Source of the DNA: CBCPMX01 sp965120355
GTDB lineage: Bacteria > Bacillota > Clostridia > Oscillospirales > Oscillospiraceae
Direction: 5' to 3'
Assembly: GCA_965120355.1 (NCBI GenBank)
Contig: CBCPMX010000010.1
Coordinates: 1-48,994 of the forward strand
Length of the DNA stretch: 48,994 nt
Every line of letters begins with the position of its first letter. Position 1 is the stretch's first letter. Under the pieces are notes generated by a model that was not told the origin of the DNA, ran no database searches, and saw only the letters and a list, made by a program, of their open reading frames with translations. The position numbers and the translations under genes are program-made. Shown here piece by piece: positions 33,870-43,833 of the stretch.

Positions 33870-33919
33870 TGCAAGAGAAATCATACAACTATTTCGTACT
33901 TTTCGAAGGAGGTCCCCCT

Positions 33920-35590
33920 ATGTTGAAAAGCGCCAATGTGACGCAGGGCGTGGATCGCGCCCCCAACCGCTCCCTGCTCAACGCCCTGGGCTACACAAAG
34001 GAGGAACTGGACCGGCCCCTGATCGGGATCGTCAGTTCCTATAACGAGATCGTCCCCGGCCATATGAACATCGACAAGATTGTCGAAGCTGTCAAGGCCG
34101 GCGTCTCCATGGCCGGCGGCACACCCATTGTGTTCCCCGCCATTGCCGTATGCGACGGCATCGCCATGGGCCATGTGGGCATGAAATATTCTCTGGTGTC
34201 CCGGGATCTGATCGCCGATTCCACCGAGGCCATGGCCATTGCCCACCAGTTCGACGCCCTGGTCATGGTTCCCAACTGCGACAAAAATGTCCCCGGTCTT
34301 TTGATGGCTGCGGCGCGGCTGAACATTCCCACCATCTTTGTCTCCGGCGGCCCCATGCTAGCCGGACGGCTGAAGGACGGCCGCCGCACCTGCCTGAGCC
34401 ACATGTTCGAGGCCGTAGGCGCCTACCACGCCGGTACCATGGACGAAACCGGGGTGGATGAATATGTGGAGAACGCCTGCCCCACCTGCGGCTCCTGCTC
34501 CGGGATGTACACCGCCAACTCCATGAACTGCCTGACCGAGGCCATCGGCATGTCCCTGCGGGGCAATGGCACCATCCCCGCCGTGTATTCCGCCCGCCTG
34601 CGGCTGGCCAAACACACCGGCATGAAGATCATGGAGCTGCTGGAAAAGGACATTCGTCCCCGGGACATCATGACTGAAGCGGCTTTCCACAACGCCGAGA
34701 CCGTAGATATGGCTCTGGGCTGCTCCACCAACACCATGCTCCACCTTCCGGCCATTGCGCGGGAATGCGGCATCCGGCTGGATCTGGACATGTCCAATGA
34801 GATCTCCGCCAAAACCCCCAACCTGTGTCACCTGGCCCCCGCCGGCGAGACGTACATGGAAGATCTGGAACGTGCCGGCGGCGTCTACGCCGTCATGAAA
34901 GAGCTGACCAAAAAAGGTCTGCTCTACACGGATCTGATCACCGCCACCGGCAAAACCGTGGCGGAGAATCTGGCGGACGTAGAAAATCTGAACCCAGAAC
35001 TGATTCGCCCCATCGACAACCCTTATTCTCAGACCGGCGGCATCGCCGTCCTCAAGGGCAACCTGGCCAAGGACGGCTGCGTGGTCAAGCAGAGCGCCGT
35101 AGCCCCGGAAATGATGCAGCATGAAGGTCCCGCCAGGGTTTTTGACTCCGAGGAAGAGGCCATTGCCGCCATTTACGCCCGGAAGATCCAGCCCGGCGAC
35201 GTGGTCGTCATCCGCTACGAAGGTCCCAAGGGCGGCCCCGGCATGCGGGAGATGCTCAATCCCACCTCTGCCATCTGCGGCATGGGCCTGGGCGAAAGTG
35301 TCGCGCTCATCACAGACGGCCGGTTCTCCGGCGCCACCCGCGGCGCAGCCATCGGCCACGTCTGCCCCGAGGCGGCCATGGGCGGTGTCATCGCCCTGGT
35401 GGAGGAAGGGGATCGGATTGCCATCGACATTCCCAACTGCTCCGTAACCCTGAAGGTCTCTGAGGAGGAACTGGCCCGCCGCCGTGCGGCCTGGGTCTGC
35501 CCGGAACCGAAGATCAAGACCGGCTACCTGGCGCGGTACGCCAAGATGGTCTCTTCCGCCGCCGAGGGCGCCACGCTCAGCATCGACTGA
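33920..35590 (+). CDS. ilvD: Dihydroxy-acid dehydratase
   Basis: An iron-sulfur dehydratase for the last shared step of valine, isoleucine and leucine precursor synthesis. The start at 33920 (MLKSANVTQGVDRAPNRSLL) follows AAGGAGG; 17 upstream in-frame codons were dropped. The 556-residue length is standard. The cluster-binding cysteines are in NCDKNVPG and CPTCGSCSGMYTANSMNC, and the magnesium/catalytic region GRFSGATRG is intact. It is a single-gene unit with no other ilv or leu genes in the window, under a divergent FadR-type regulator. The wider IlvD/Edd family includes sugar-acid dehydratases, and the N for I in CDKN is a mild departure, but overall similarity favours IlvD. Confidence 0.92.
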   Translation: MLKSANVTQGVDRAPNRSLLNALGYTKEELDRPLIGIVSSYNEIVPGHMNIDKIVEAVKAGVSMAGGTPIVFPAIAVCDGIAMGHVGMKYSLVSRDLIADSTEAMAIAHQFDALVMVPNCDKNVPGLLMAAARLNIPTIFVSGGPMLAGRLKDGRRTCLSHMFEAVGAYHAGTMDETGVDEYVENACPTCGSCSGMYTANSMNCLTEAIGMSLRGNGTIPAVYSARLRLAKHTGMKIMELLEKDIRPRDIMTEAAFHNAETVDMALGCSTNTMLHLPAIARECGIRLDLDMSNEISAKTPNLCHLAPAGETYMEDLERAGGVYAVMKELTKKGLLYTDLITATGKTVAENLADVENLNPELIRPIDNPYSQTGGIAVLKGNLAKDGCVVKQSAVAPEMMQHEGPARVFDSEEEAIAAIYARKIQPGDVVVIRYEGPKGGPGMREMLNPTSAICGMGLGESVALITDGRFSGATRGAAIGHVCPEAAMGGVIALVEEGDRIAIDIPNCSVTLKVSEEELARRRAAWVCPEPKIKTGYLARYAKMVSSAAEGATLSID

Positions 35591-35657
35591 CGCATCCTCC
35601 GGCGCCGGAACCGCTGCCGCGGAATCGGTTTTTGATTCCCAAAATGTAAACATACGC

Positions 35658-35704
35658 AAACAGTCCGAATGTACAGCCATTGCTGCGCATTCGGACTGTT
35701 TTGA
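35658..35704 (+). terminator. Terminator of ilvD
   Basis: A 14-bp stem (AAACAGTCCGAATG / CATTCGGACTGTTT) with a 16-nt loop and a U-run in the 3' arm. Confidence 0.85.
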
Positions 35705-35765
35705 TTGAAACCGCAGGCCTCACGGGCTGGGGCGGCGCTCCAGGCCCGTGTACTGTCTGTCTCAG

Positions 35766-36890
<1,125 letters not shown>

Positions 36891-36894
36891 AAGC

Positions 36895-38643
36895 TCACCC
36901 TCCATACCCTTTCTTTTGCTTATACCGGTTTTGGATTTCAATGAGGTCAGCAGCCTGGCTGACGCCGCGCCGCTGCCGTTCCATCGAAATAATCTGTATG
37001 TAGTCCTGAAGCGCCCGTTCGCTGACAGTCTCCTCCTGCCGCTGGGCCATGGCCGTCAGGTGGGCCAGTTCCTCCGCCGTAAAAGCCTCGCCCAGCGTCC
37101 CCAGCTGCACGCCATAGCCGCAGTCATACTGTTCCCGCAGCGCATCAAACGCACGGCCCAGCAGCGGCGACGAAAACTGGCTGCCATCCAAGCTTCCCAC
37201 CTGCGCAAACAGGGCCGGCTCTGTCAGAAGCTGCCGCAGCAGCCCCTCCTCCGCAGCAGCGGAACGCACATTGTCATAGTGCACACCGCGAATTTGCGGC
37301 TGGAGATTGTTGGCTGGCGAGAGATTCTTCTGCGTCTCCTTCTTCTTGGCCCGGGCCATCCGCTGGCGGTACGCCTTCTTCACCTCTACCTCCATGGCCT
37401 GAGCTGTAATGCCGGCGGCCTCGGCGGCGCGGCCGCCATAGACCTCCCGTTCCACAGCGCTGGGCAGCGCGGAGACCACCTCCACCGCCTCCTTCAGATA
37501 AGCCACCTTCTGGTCATCCTGAGTCAGGTCATACTTCCGTTGAATGGACTGGAGTTGATACTCGGCGTAGTTCTCCGTCCGGTCCAGCAGTTTGCGGAAC
37601 CGGTCAGCGCCGTATTTCCTCAGGAACTCGTCCGGGTCCTTGGCTCCCTGCATCCGAAGAATCCGCACCTTCAGGCCCGTCTCCTCCAGCATGGAGATGG
37701 CGCGGCGGGTGGCGTTCTGCCCGGCCTCGTCGCCATCATAGGTGATGACCACCTGCTTGGTATATTTGGCCAGGATGTTGGCGTGTTCTGTGGTCAGGGA
37801 AGTGCCCAATGAGGCCACGGCGCTGTCGAATCCGTACTGGTGCAGGGCGATGGCATCCATATAGCCCTCTGTCAGAATGATTCTGCCGGCTTTGCTGTTC
37901 TTCGCCACATTCAGGGCGAACAGATTTTTCCGCTTGTTGAAAATCACAGTCTCCGGAGAATTGAGGTACTTTGGCGTACTGTCATCCATGATCCGCCCGC
38001 CGAAGCCAATCACATTGCCCCGCACATCAATGATGGGAAACATCAGCCGGTTACGGAACCGGTCATAGAGGCCGCCCTTCTGGGATTTGACCAAAAGGCC
38101 CGCGTCCAACAGATCCTGCTTGGAATACCCCTTTTCCAGCATGGCGTTCATCAAACCGTCCCAGCTGTTGGGGGCATACCCCAGGCCGAACCGGATGGCA
38201 GTCCGCTTACTCAGCCCCCGCTGGTCAAACAGGTACTGGCGGCACTGTCCGCCTTCCGGCCCATAGAGGCAGGTGTAAAAATACCGCGCCGCATCCTTGC
38301 ACAGCGTCCACAGCTGTTCCCGGCGATTGTACCCGCTGGCATACGCGCCGTCGTTGGGCACTTCCATGCCCACCCGCCGGGCCAGATACCGCACCGCGTC
38401 CACAAACTCCAGGTTCTCCCGCTCCATGACGTAGGAAATGACGCCGCCGCCCTTGTGGCAGCCGAAGCAATAGTAGATCTGCTTGTCCGGCGCGACGGAA
38501 AACGACGGCGTCTTTTCCGCGTGGAACGGGCACAGGCCGAACAGATTCGATCCCTGCCGCGTCAGCTGCACCGTCTCACTGACCACCTCCTCCAGAGGAT
38601 TCCGAGACACCAGCTCGTCGAGAAACGCCTTTGGAAAGGCCAT
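36895..38643 (-). CDS. dnaG: DNA primase
   Basis: Makes RNA primers at the replication fork. The start at 38643 (MAFPKAFLDEL) follows AAGGAGG by 8 nt; a GTG three codons earlier has poorer spacing. The 582-residue protein has the zinc-binding N-terminus (C38, H41, C59, C62 in GLCPFHAEKTPSF and YYCFGCHKGG), the RNA-polymerase/TOPRIM core with ILTEGYMDAIALHQYG and TYDGDEAGQNAT, and a C-terminal DnaB-binding domain (about 440-582). It lies immediately upstream of rpoD with a 4-nt gap. Confidence 0.97.
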   Translation of the reverse strand: MAFPKAFLDELVSRNPLEEVVSETVQLTRQGSNLFGLCPFHAEKTPSFSVAPDKQIYYCFGCHKGGGVISYVMERENLEFVDAVRYLARRVGMEVPNDGAYASGYNRREQLWTLCKDAARYFYTCLYGPEGGQCRQYLFDQRGLSKRTAIRFGLGYAPNSWDGLMNAMLEKGYSKQDLLDAGLLVKSQKGGLYDRFRNRLMFPIIDVRGNVIGFGGRIMDDSTPKYLNSPETVIFNKRKNLFALNVAKNSKAGRIILTEGYMDAIALHQYGFDSAVASLGTSLTTEHANILAKYTKQVVITYDGDEAGQNATRRAISMLEETGLKVRILRMQGAKDPDEFLRKYGADRFRKLLDRTENYAEYQLQSIQRKYDLTQDDQKVAYLKEAVEVVSALPSAVEREVYGGRAAEAAGITAQAMEVEVKKAYRQRMARAKKKETQKNLSPANNLQPQIRGVHYDNVRSAAAEEGLLRQLLTEPALFAQVGSLDGSQFSSPLLGRAFDALREQYDCGYGVQLGTLGEAFTAEELAHLTAMAQRQEETVSERALQDYIQIISMERQRRGVSQAADLIEIQNRYKQKKGYGG

Positions 38644-38700
38644 CGTATACACCTCCTTATACCATGTGCATTTTTGCAGAAACTATGCCAAACTCCGTCC

Positions 38701-39702
38701 CTAACGTCCCTGCCACGCCGTGGGAATAAAAATCTCGCTGTATTTGTAAATTGCAAATTTGTCCGTCATGCCGGCAATATAGTCCGCCACAGTTCCTTCG
38801 ATGCCGTCAAAATCCATCTGCGGCAGGAAATCGGCGGGCAGCTTGTCGGGATGATCCACATAATAGTGATATAAACTTTTGACGATTTCGCGGGCTTTAT
38901 GTTCCTCTCCTTTGGCCACTGGATTTCGGTAAACCCGTTCAAACATGAACGTCCGCAGTTCCTCCATGGCTTCGGCCACAGCCGGATCCCGCTCCAGGGC
39001 AGGCTTGCCCATGGAGTGCTCGATGATATCCGTCACCAGGGTATTGATGCGCTGGGAGTGGGTCGATCCAAGCACATCAGCAATATGGCGCGGGATGTCC
39101 GCATTGGTGAGAATCCCGGCCCGAATGGCATCGTCAATGTCGTGGTTGATATAGGCAATGCGATCCGACAGGCGGATAATCTGGCCCTCCAGCGTCTCGG
39201 GGATAAAGCTGCCGGTGTGCCCCACAATGCCCATCCTGGTTTCATAGGTCAAATTCAGGCCCTCGCCGTCCTTTTCCAGCTTGTCCACCACCCGCAGAGA
39301 CTGCTCATTGTGATGGAAGGGCCGGCGCATGACCTCGTTGAGCGCCACCTCGCCGGCATGGCCGAAAGGCGTGTGTCCCAGATCGTGTCCCAGGGCGATG
39401 GCCTCCGTCAGATCCTCGTTGAGCCGCAGGGCGCGGGCAATGGTCCGTCCAATGCGGGCCACCTCCAGGGTGTGCGTCATGCGGGTGCGGTAGTGATCTC
39501 CCTCCGGCTGCAAAAACACCTGGGTCTTATGCATCAGGCGGCGGAAAGCCTTGGAGTGAATGATCCGGTCCGTATCCCGCTGATAGCAGGTCCGCGTCTC
39601 GCTCTCCGGCTCCGGCAGCAGACGTCCCTTTGTCTGTACCGCTCTGGCCGCCCATGGGGCCAGGAACTGTACCTCTATCTGCTCCAGCTCTTCCCGTACC
39701 AC
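38701..39702 (-). CDS. dgt: Deoxyguanosinetriphosphate triphosphohydrolase-like protein
   Basis: An HD-domain dNTPase that removes triphosphate from deoxynucleotides. The 333-residue protein carries the metal ligands H, HD and D in THTLEVARIGRTIAR, ALGHDLGHTPFGH and the later RIAYINHDIDDA segment. The N-terminal SRSHRFRR-like part reads HSKAFRRLMHKTQVF, the form used by the shorter Firmicutes dGTPase-like group. The start is GTG at 39702 after GAGGGGGG. It sits 57 nt upstream of dnaG, tying nucleotide-pool control to replication genes; the same order is common in Clostridia. Confidence 0.93.
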   Translation of the reverse strand: MVREELEQIEVQFLAPWAARAVQTKGRLLPEPESETRTCYQRDTDRIIHSKAFRRLMHKTQVFLQPEGDHYRTRMTHTLEVARIGRTIARALRLNEDLTEAIALGHDLGHTPFGHAGEVALNEVMRRPFHHNEQSLRVVDKLEKDGEGLNLTYETRMGIVGHTGSFIPETLEGQIIRLSDRIAYINHDIDDAIRAGILTNADIPRHIADVLGSTHSQRINTLVTDIIEHSMGKPALERDPAVAEAMEELRTFMFERVYRNPVAKGEEHKAREIVKSLYHYYVDHPDKLPADFLPQMDFDGIEGTVADYIAGMTDKFAIYKYSEIFIPTAWQGR

Positions 39703-39806
39703 AGCGATCCCCCCTCTATAAATATACGCAATTCACACCGGGATTCCTGCACATTCTCCAAAAATTATTTCGTTTCAAGGTGTACAGCAGCCCGGTTTCC
39801 GCCGTG

Positions 39807-40409
39807 TCACTCCGCCGTACCAAGCGCCTGCTTCCGCTTCCAAATGTCCACACATCCCTGGCGTTCCGCCAGCCGGAACAGCAGCTCCAGCTCCGGGTAC
39901 GGAATAAATGTTCCCGCCTGCACCATCTCCAGCACCTCTTGCCGGCTGGCCCAGCGGACTGCCTGCACCTCCGAAGGCTGGAGCGTCAAATACTCCAGCC
40001 GCACCTCTTGCCGGATGAGCCAGAAGTCGTCGAACCCCTGGGAGAAGCTGACGGAAAAAACAGGCCGCATGCCAGACAGATCCAGGGCCAGGCCCAATTC
40101 CTCCTGCACTTCCCGCTGGGCGGCGGTGCGGCTGTCATCCCCGGCCAGGGCCGATCCGCCCACGGACACGTCCCACATGCCGGACCAGCCCTTTTTCCAC
40201 GGCTGCCGCTGCTGGATCAGCAGCTTTCCTTCCCCATTGAAAATACAGATATGCACGCACAGCCGGTACGCGCCGTCCGGCCAGGGGTCGCCCCGCCGGT
40301 GGACTCTGCCCGTACGTTTGCGGTCCAAATCGTAGATATCCCACAGCTCGCCGGCCTTTTCACTGATCTGTTCTGCCGGCGGCACAGGGCCGATACGCAG
40401 TTCCTCCAT
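39807..40409 (-). CDS. NUDIX hydrolase (IPP isomerase-like subtype)
   Basis: A 200-residue NUDIX protein of the YfcD/Idi-like type, with the opening stretch ELWDIYDLDRKRTGRVHRRGD and WKKGWSGMWDVSVGG typical of that group. The NUDIX box is present but modified: GSALAGDDSRTAAQREVQEELGL has Asp instead of the first Glu of Gx5E. The catalytic REVQEELG part is intact. No isoprenoid gene is nearby, so isopentenyl-diphosphate isomerase activity is unlikely; a nucleotide or sugar diphosphate is more plausible but unproved. It ends 104 nt before dgt and begins 3 nt after the thioesterase gene, so these form one transcription unit. Confidence 0.85.
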   Translation of the reverse strand: MEELRIGPVPPAEQISEKAGELWDIYDLDRKRTGRVHRRGDPWPDGAYRLCVHICIFNGEGKLLIQQRQPWKKGWSGMWDVSVGGSALAGDDSRTAAQREVQEELGLALDLSGMRPVFSVSFSQGFDDFWLIRQEVRLEYLTLQPSEVQAVRWASRQEVLEMVQAGTFIPYPELELLFRLAERQGCVDIWKRKQALGTAE

Positions 40410-40412
40410 GGT

Positions 40413-40805
40413 TTAGTCCAGCTTTCCGTAGGTCTTTTGCACAAAGCGCTCGCTGCTGATGACGAATCGCTCATGAACGCCCTTGCCGATGGGCCCTTTG
40501 GCGTCGTAAGCTGTCACGGAAAACACCAGCTTTTTGCCCTCCACTGCCGTCAGCTCCGATTCGGCCCAAACCGGCATACCCACCGGCGTGGCCGCATCGT
40601 GGGACACCTGCAGCAGGGTTCCCACCGTGGACTGTCCCGCTTCCAAAAAGGGCTGGACGCTCTCGCAGGCAGCCTTCTCCATCAAGGCAACCATACATGG
40701 GGTGGCAAAGACCCGCAGGCTGCCGGAACCGGCGGCTGCCGCGGTATGCGTTTCCGTCACCACCATCTCGGCGCGGCCCCGCAAGCCAACGGTCAATTCC
40801 TTCAT
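40413..40805 (-). CDS. FlK-like hot-dog thioesterase
   Basis: A 130-residue single hot-dog-fold protein of the fluoroacetyl-CoA thioesterase (FlK) type. Thr35, Glu43 and His69 fall at the same relative spacing as the known FlK triad Thr42-Glu50-His76 (constant offset of seven), in ATPCMVALMEKAA and LQVSHDAATPVG. FlK of Streptomyces detoxifies fluoroacetyl-CoA; most gut Firmicutes relatives have unknown acyl-CoA substrates, and a housekeeping acyl-CoA thioesterase is the safer reading. The start has an AGGAG site 10 nt away. It leads the thioesterase-NUDIX-dgt unit. Confidence 0.85.
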   Translation of the reverse strand: MKELTVGLRGRAEMVVTETHTAAAAGSGSLRVFATPCMVALMEKAACESVQPFLEAGQSTVGTLLQVSHDAATPVGMPVWAESELTAVEGKKLVFSVTAYDAKGPIGKGVHERFVISSERFVQKTYGKLD

Positions 40806-40890
40806 ATTTGGATCGCTCCTTTTGCTTCACAGAATTCGCAACCGGCACACGGCGCATCTTGTACCAGTTTGGATATAAGTACCCAAGATT

Positions 40891-40919
40891 ATCATAGAGT
40901 CTTCTGCCGCCAAAGTCAA
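40891..40919 (-). promoter_or_regulatory. Promoter of the thioesterase-NUDIX unit
   Basis: On the minus strand TTGACT, 17 bp, TATGAT, about 85 nt before the start codon. Confidence 0.75.
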
Positions 40920-40937
40920 TGAGAATTTGAAAAAAAT

Positions 40938-40966
40938 TTGCTTTTTGCTGGCATTGGGGCTATAAT
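40938..40966 (+). promoter_or_regulatory. Promoter of pncB-niaR
   Basis: TTGCTT, 17 bp, TATAAT, 60 nt before the pncB start. Confidence 0.8.
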
Positions 40967-40975
40967 CAGTGCAAT

Positions 40976-40995
40976 ACACCTGTCAAGACACGTTT
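40976..40995 (+). promoter_or_regulatory. NiaR operator
   Basis: The 20-mer ACACCTGTCAAGACACGTTT is a near-perfect palindrome and fits the NiaR (YrxA) pattern ACAnnTGTCnnGACAnnTGT with one mismatch. It covers the predicted transcription start, so NiaR bound with nicotinic acid would repress pncB-niaR. Confidence 0.75.
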
Positions 40996-41026
40996 TTGCG
41001 TGACGATCTGAAGGAGATTAACAACT

Positions 41027-42475
41027 ATGAATACAAACGAAAAGCTGAACCTGACCATGCTCTGTGATTTTTACGAGCTGACCATGGCCAACGGCTATTT
41101 CCTCAGCGGATACCGGGAGCGAATGACCTACTACGACCTGTTCTTCCGCAGTGTGCCGGATAACGGCGGCTTTGCCATTGCCGCGGGCCTGGAACAGGTC
41201 ATTGACTATATCCAGGACCTGCACTTTTCCGGCGAGGACATCGATTATCTGCGCAGCCGCGGGATCTTCTCGGAACAGTTTCTGGACTATCTGCGCAACT
41301 TCCGCTTCACCGGCGACCTGTACGCCGTGCCGGAGGGGACGCCGGTCTTTCCCAAGGAGCCGCTGCTGACAGTCCGGGCTCCCGCCATCCAGGCTCAGCT
41401 TTTGGAGACCTATCTGCTGCTGGCCATCAACCATCAAAGTCTCATTGCCACCAAAGCCAACCGCATTGTCCGGGCCGCCCAGGGCCGCGCCGTGCTGGAA
41501 TTCGGCTCCCGCCGTGCCCAGGGCGCGGACGGGGCGATTCTGGGCGCCCGCGCCGCCTACATTGGCGGCTGCGCAGGTACCGCCTGCGTGATCTCCGATC
41601 AGATGTTTCATGTCCCTGCCGGCGGCACCATGGCGCACGCCTGGGTGCAGATGTTCGACAGCCAGTACGACGCTTTCAAAACCTACTGTCAGCTCTATCC
41701 GCACAATGCCACACTGCTGGTCGACACCTACAACACCCTGAAAAGCGGTATTCCAGACGCCATCCGCGCCTTCAACGAGGTGCTGCGCCCTCTGGGCATC
41801 ACCAAATGCGGCATCCGTCTGGATTCCGGCGACATGGCCTACCTGACCCGCCAGGCCCGCAAAATGCTGGACGATGCCGGCTGGCCCGAGTGTACCATCA
41901 CCGTCTCCAACTCTCTGGATGAGTATCTGATTCAGGATCTGCTGCTGCAAGGGGCCAAAATCGACATCTTCGGCGTCGGTGAGCGGCTGATCACCGCCCG
42001 GTCCGAGCCGGTGTTCGGCGGCGTATACAAACTGGCTGCCGTGGAAGACGCCGGCGGCAAGATCGTTCCCAAGATTAAGATCAGCGAAAACGTGGGCAAG
42101 ATCACAAATCCCCACTTCAAAAAGCTCTATCGCTTCATCGGCAACGACACCGGCAAGGCCATCGCCGACTATCTGACCGTCTATGACGAGACGGTGGACG
42201 ACCGCCAGAGCTTATTGATCTTCGATCCGGAGGCCACCTGGAAGGAGAAGACTGTCTACAACTTCACCGCGCGGGAACTGCAAGTTCCCGTGTTCCTGAA
42301 TGGCAAACTGGTCTATGAAAAACCCGCCCTGACCCAGATCCGCGACTACTGCGCCCAGCAGGTGGACACCCTCTGGGAGGAGGTCAAGCGCTTTGACAAT
42401 CCCCATAATTACTATGTGGACCTGTCCCCAAAGCTGTATGACATCAAAATGGATCTGCTCAAGCACCACAAATGA
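41027..42475 (+). CDS. pncB: Nicotinate phosphoribosyltransferase
   Basis: Converts nicotinic acid to nicotinate mononucleotide, the entry step of NAD salvage. The 482-residue protein has the NAPRTase signatures (LTMLCDFYELTMANGYF at the N-terminus, RAVLEFGSRRAQGADGAILGARAAYIGGCAGT, and GGTMAHAWVQMF with the conserved His). The start at 41027 follows AAGGAG. niaR lies 10 nt downstream, so the enzyme and its own niacin-responsive repressor are co-expressed, and the operator upstream matches. Confidence 0.96.
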   Translation: MNTNEKLNLTMLCDFYELTMANGYFLSGYRERMTYYDLFFRSVPDNGGFAIAAGLEQVIDYIQDLHFSGEDIDYLRSRGIFSEQFLDYLRNFRFTGDLYAVPEGTPVFPKEPLLTVRAPAIQAQLLETYLLLAINHQSLIATKANRIVRAAQGRAVLEFGSRRAQGADGAILGARAAYIGGCAGTACVISDQMFHVPAGGTMAHAWVQMFDSQYDAFKTYCQLYPHNATLLVDTYNTLKSGIPDAIRAFNEVLRPLGITKCGIRLDSGDMAYLTRQARKMLDDAGWPECTITVSNSLDEYLIQDLLLQGAKIDIFGVGERLITARSEPVFGGVYKLAAVEDAGGKIVPKIKISENVGKITNPHFKKLYRFIGNDTGKAIADYLTVYDETVDDRQSLLIFDPEATWKEKTVYNFTARELQVPVFLNGKLVYEKPALTQIRDYCAQQVDTLWEEVKRFDNPHNYYVDLSPKLYDIKMDLLKHHK

Positions 42476-42485
42476 GGAGGCCCTT

Positions 42486-43001
42486 ATGAATGCACAGCAA
42501 CGGCGTGCCGCCCTGCTGGAAGTCCTGCAGGGCGCCGGCGGCCCTGTCAGCGCCGCCTCCCTGGCGGCCAGGTTCCAAGTCAGCCGGCAGATCATTGTCG
42601 GCGATGTGGCCCTGCTCCGGGCCGGCGGCAGCCCCATCGAGGCAACCTCCCGGGGCTATGTGCTGCGCGCCGCCGCACCGGAGCTGGTCCGTACGGTGGC
42701 ATGCAGCCACACCTCGGAAGACATGGAGCGGGAACTGAATATTATGGTAGACAACGGCTGTGAAGTTCTGGACGTGGTGGTGGAGCACCCGGTCTACGGC
42801 CAGCTGAGCGGCGGTTTGCATCTGTCTTCCCGTTACGACGTCTCTCAGTTTATCCAACGTGTCAGCGCCGAAGACGCCAAGCCCCTGTCCGCCCTGACCC
42901 ACGGCATCCATCTGCACACCCTCTCGTGTCCCAGTGAGGACGCCTATCTGCGTGTCAAAGCCGCGCTGGCCCAGGCGGGGCTGCTGGTAGAAGAGGGCTG
43001 A
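42486..43001 (+). CDS. niaR: Niacin-responsive repressor NiaR (YrxA)
   Basis: A 171-residue transcription factor with an N-terminal HTH_11 domain (residues about 6-50, PVSAASLAARFQVSRQIIVGDVALLR) and a C-terminal 3H domain, named after three histidines that bind metal and niacin. Candidate ligands are H in VEHPVYGQ, GGLHLSSR and THGIHLHTLSC. The start at 42486 follows GAGGAGG; a long upstream frame inside pncB was discarded. Sits 10 nt after pncB and should repress it when nicotinic acid is plentiful, through the 40976 operator. Confidence 0.93.
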   Translation: MNAQQRRAALLEVLQGAGGPVSAASLAARFQVSRQIIVGDVALLRAGGSPIEATSRGYVLRAAAPELVRTVACSHTSEDMERELNIMVDNGCEVLDVVVEHPVYGQLSGGLHLSSRYDVSQFIQRVSAEDAKPLSALTHGIHLHTLSCPSEDAYLRVKAALAQAGLLVEEG

Positions 43002-43022
43002 TGCCGAATCTCTCTGAAATCT

Positions 43023-43064
43023 GCGGAAAATCCCCCGCCGCGCAGCGCGCAGCGGGGGATTCCG
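43023..43064. terminator. GC-rich hairpin after niaR
   Basis: GCGGAAAATCCCCCGC pairs with GCGGGGGATTCCGC around an inner GC-rich loop. It lies between the convergent niaR and membrane-protein genes; the U-tract is weak, so strength is uncertain. Confidence 0.55.
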
Positions 43065-43101
43065 CATTCCAGGGGGGCTTTATGCTTCCCCGCGCAGAAA
43101 T

Positions 43102-43833
43102 TTATGCTGTCGTAGTCTCAAGCTCCGTAATCAAACTGCCGCTGCTGCCGCATCCGTCCGGCGGCAGCAGGACATAAACCGCTTTCAGCGTATAGGTGCG
43201 GCCGCTTTCGAGATCCGCAAAAGCAGCCTCCGCACAGCACGGGTCCGCCGTCTCTTCCAGCGCGCTGTGCATTGCCACCACTTCACCGGACTGGGCATCC
43301 AGCAGCAGCACCCCCACATATGAAAACAGGCACTGCTCAGTGGCCATTCCCGCAGCCTGACAGGAAATCATGCGTTCGCTCGCTTCAGCCGCCAGATTCA
43401 GGTAGGTAAATCCAGCCACCGTCTGGTCCGTCTGCTCCAGGGCATACAGGTACCCCTGGGCATTGGCAAGCACCGGCTCTCCGGCGCCTGTTCCGCCGTC
43501 ATCGGAATCCAACGCATACTGGTACGCATGGGCAAACGCAACCTCCGTTTCCCCAATTTCCGTCAGAGGCGGCGTGGATGCTTCATCCAGCAGCAGAGCA
43601 TCCAGCTGGGCTTGTATCCCGGCCGGAAGCGCCTCAAATCCATCCGCATCAAAATGGCGGTACACATCGCCCCAGGTTGACTGGCCGGTTGGCTGATATG
43701 CGCCGGGTTGTGTGTCACTGGTGATCTTCAAGAAGCAGACTCCCAGCAAGATCAGTATCATCGCAGCTCCCAAAGCCATCGCTAAAAAATGACCAAAGGC
43801 TTTTGGGCCGTGCTTTTTTGTCACCGTTTTCAT
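43102..43833 (-). CDS. Unknown membrane-anchored extracellular protein
   Basis: A 243-residue protein I do not recognise. It has a basic N-terminus (MKTVTKKHGPKAFGH), one membrane helix (about residues 14-36) without a lipobox, and an external domain of about 200 residues rich in Ala, Glu, Asp and Gly. Two cysteine pairs occur (SCQAAGMATEQC and DPCC), plus a late Cys, so disulfides are possible. The start follows GGGAG by 8 nt. It is transcribed alone from a consensus promoter about 220 nt upstream, giving an unusually long leader. Nothing in the neighbours suggests a role; a wall-associated or sensor protein is only a guess. Confidence 0.8.
   Translation of the reverse strand: MKTVTKKHGPKAFGHFLAMALGAAMILILLGVCFLKITSDTQPGAYQPTGQSTWGDVYRHFDADGFEALPAGIQAQLDALLLDEASTPPLTEIGETEVAFAHAYQYALDSDDGGTGAGEPVLANAQGYLYALEQTDQTVAGFTYLNLAAEASERMISCQAAGMATEQCLFSYVGVLLLDAQSGEVVAMHSALEETADPCCAEAAFADLESGRTYTLKAVYVLLPPDGCGSSGSLITELETTTA

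Noticed and set aside
33620..33919. T-box leader upstream of ilvD
   Set aside because: No T-box core (GGTGG-type antiterminator) or specifier structure, and the predicted leader is only about 60 nt.
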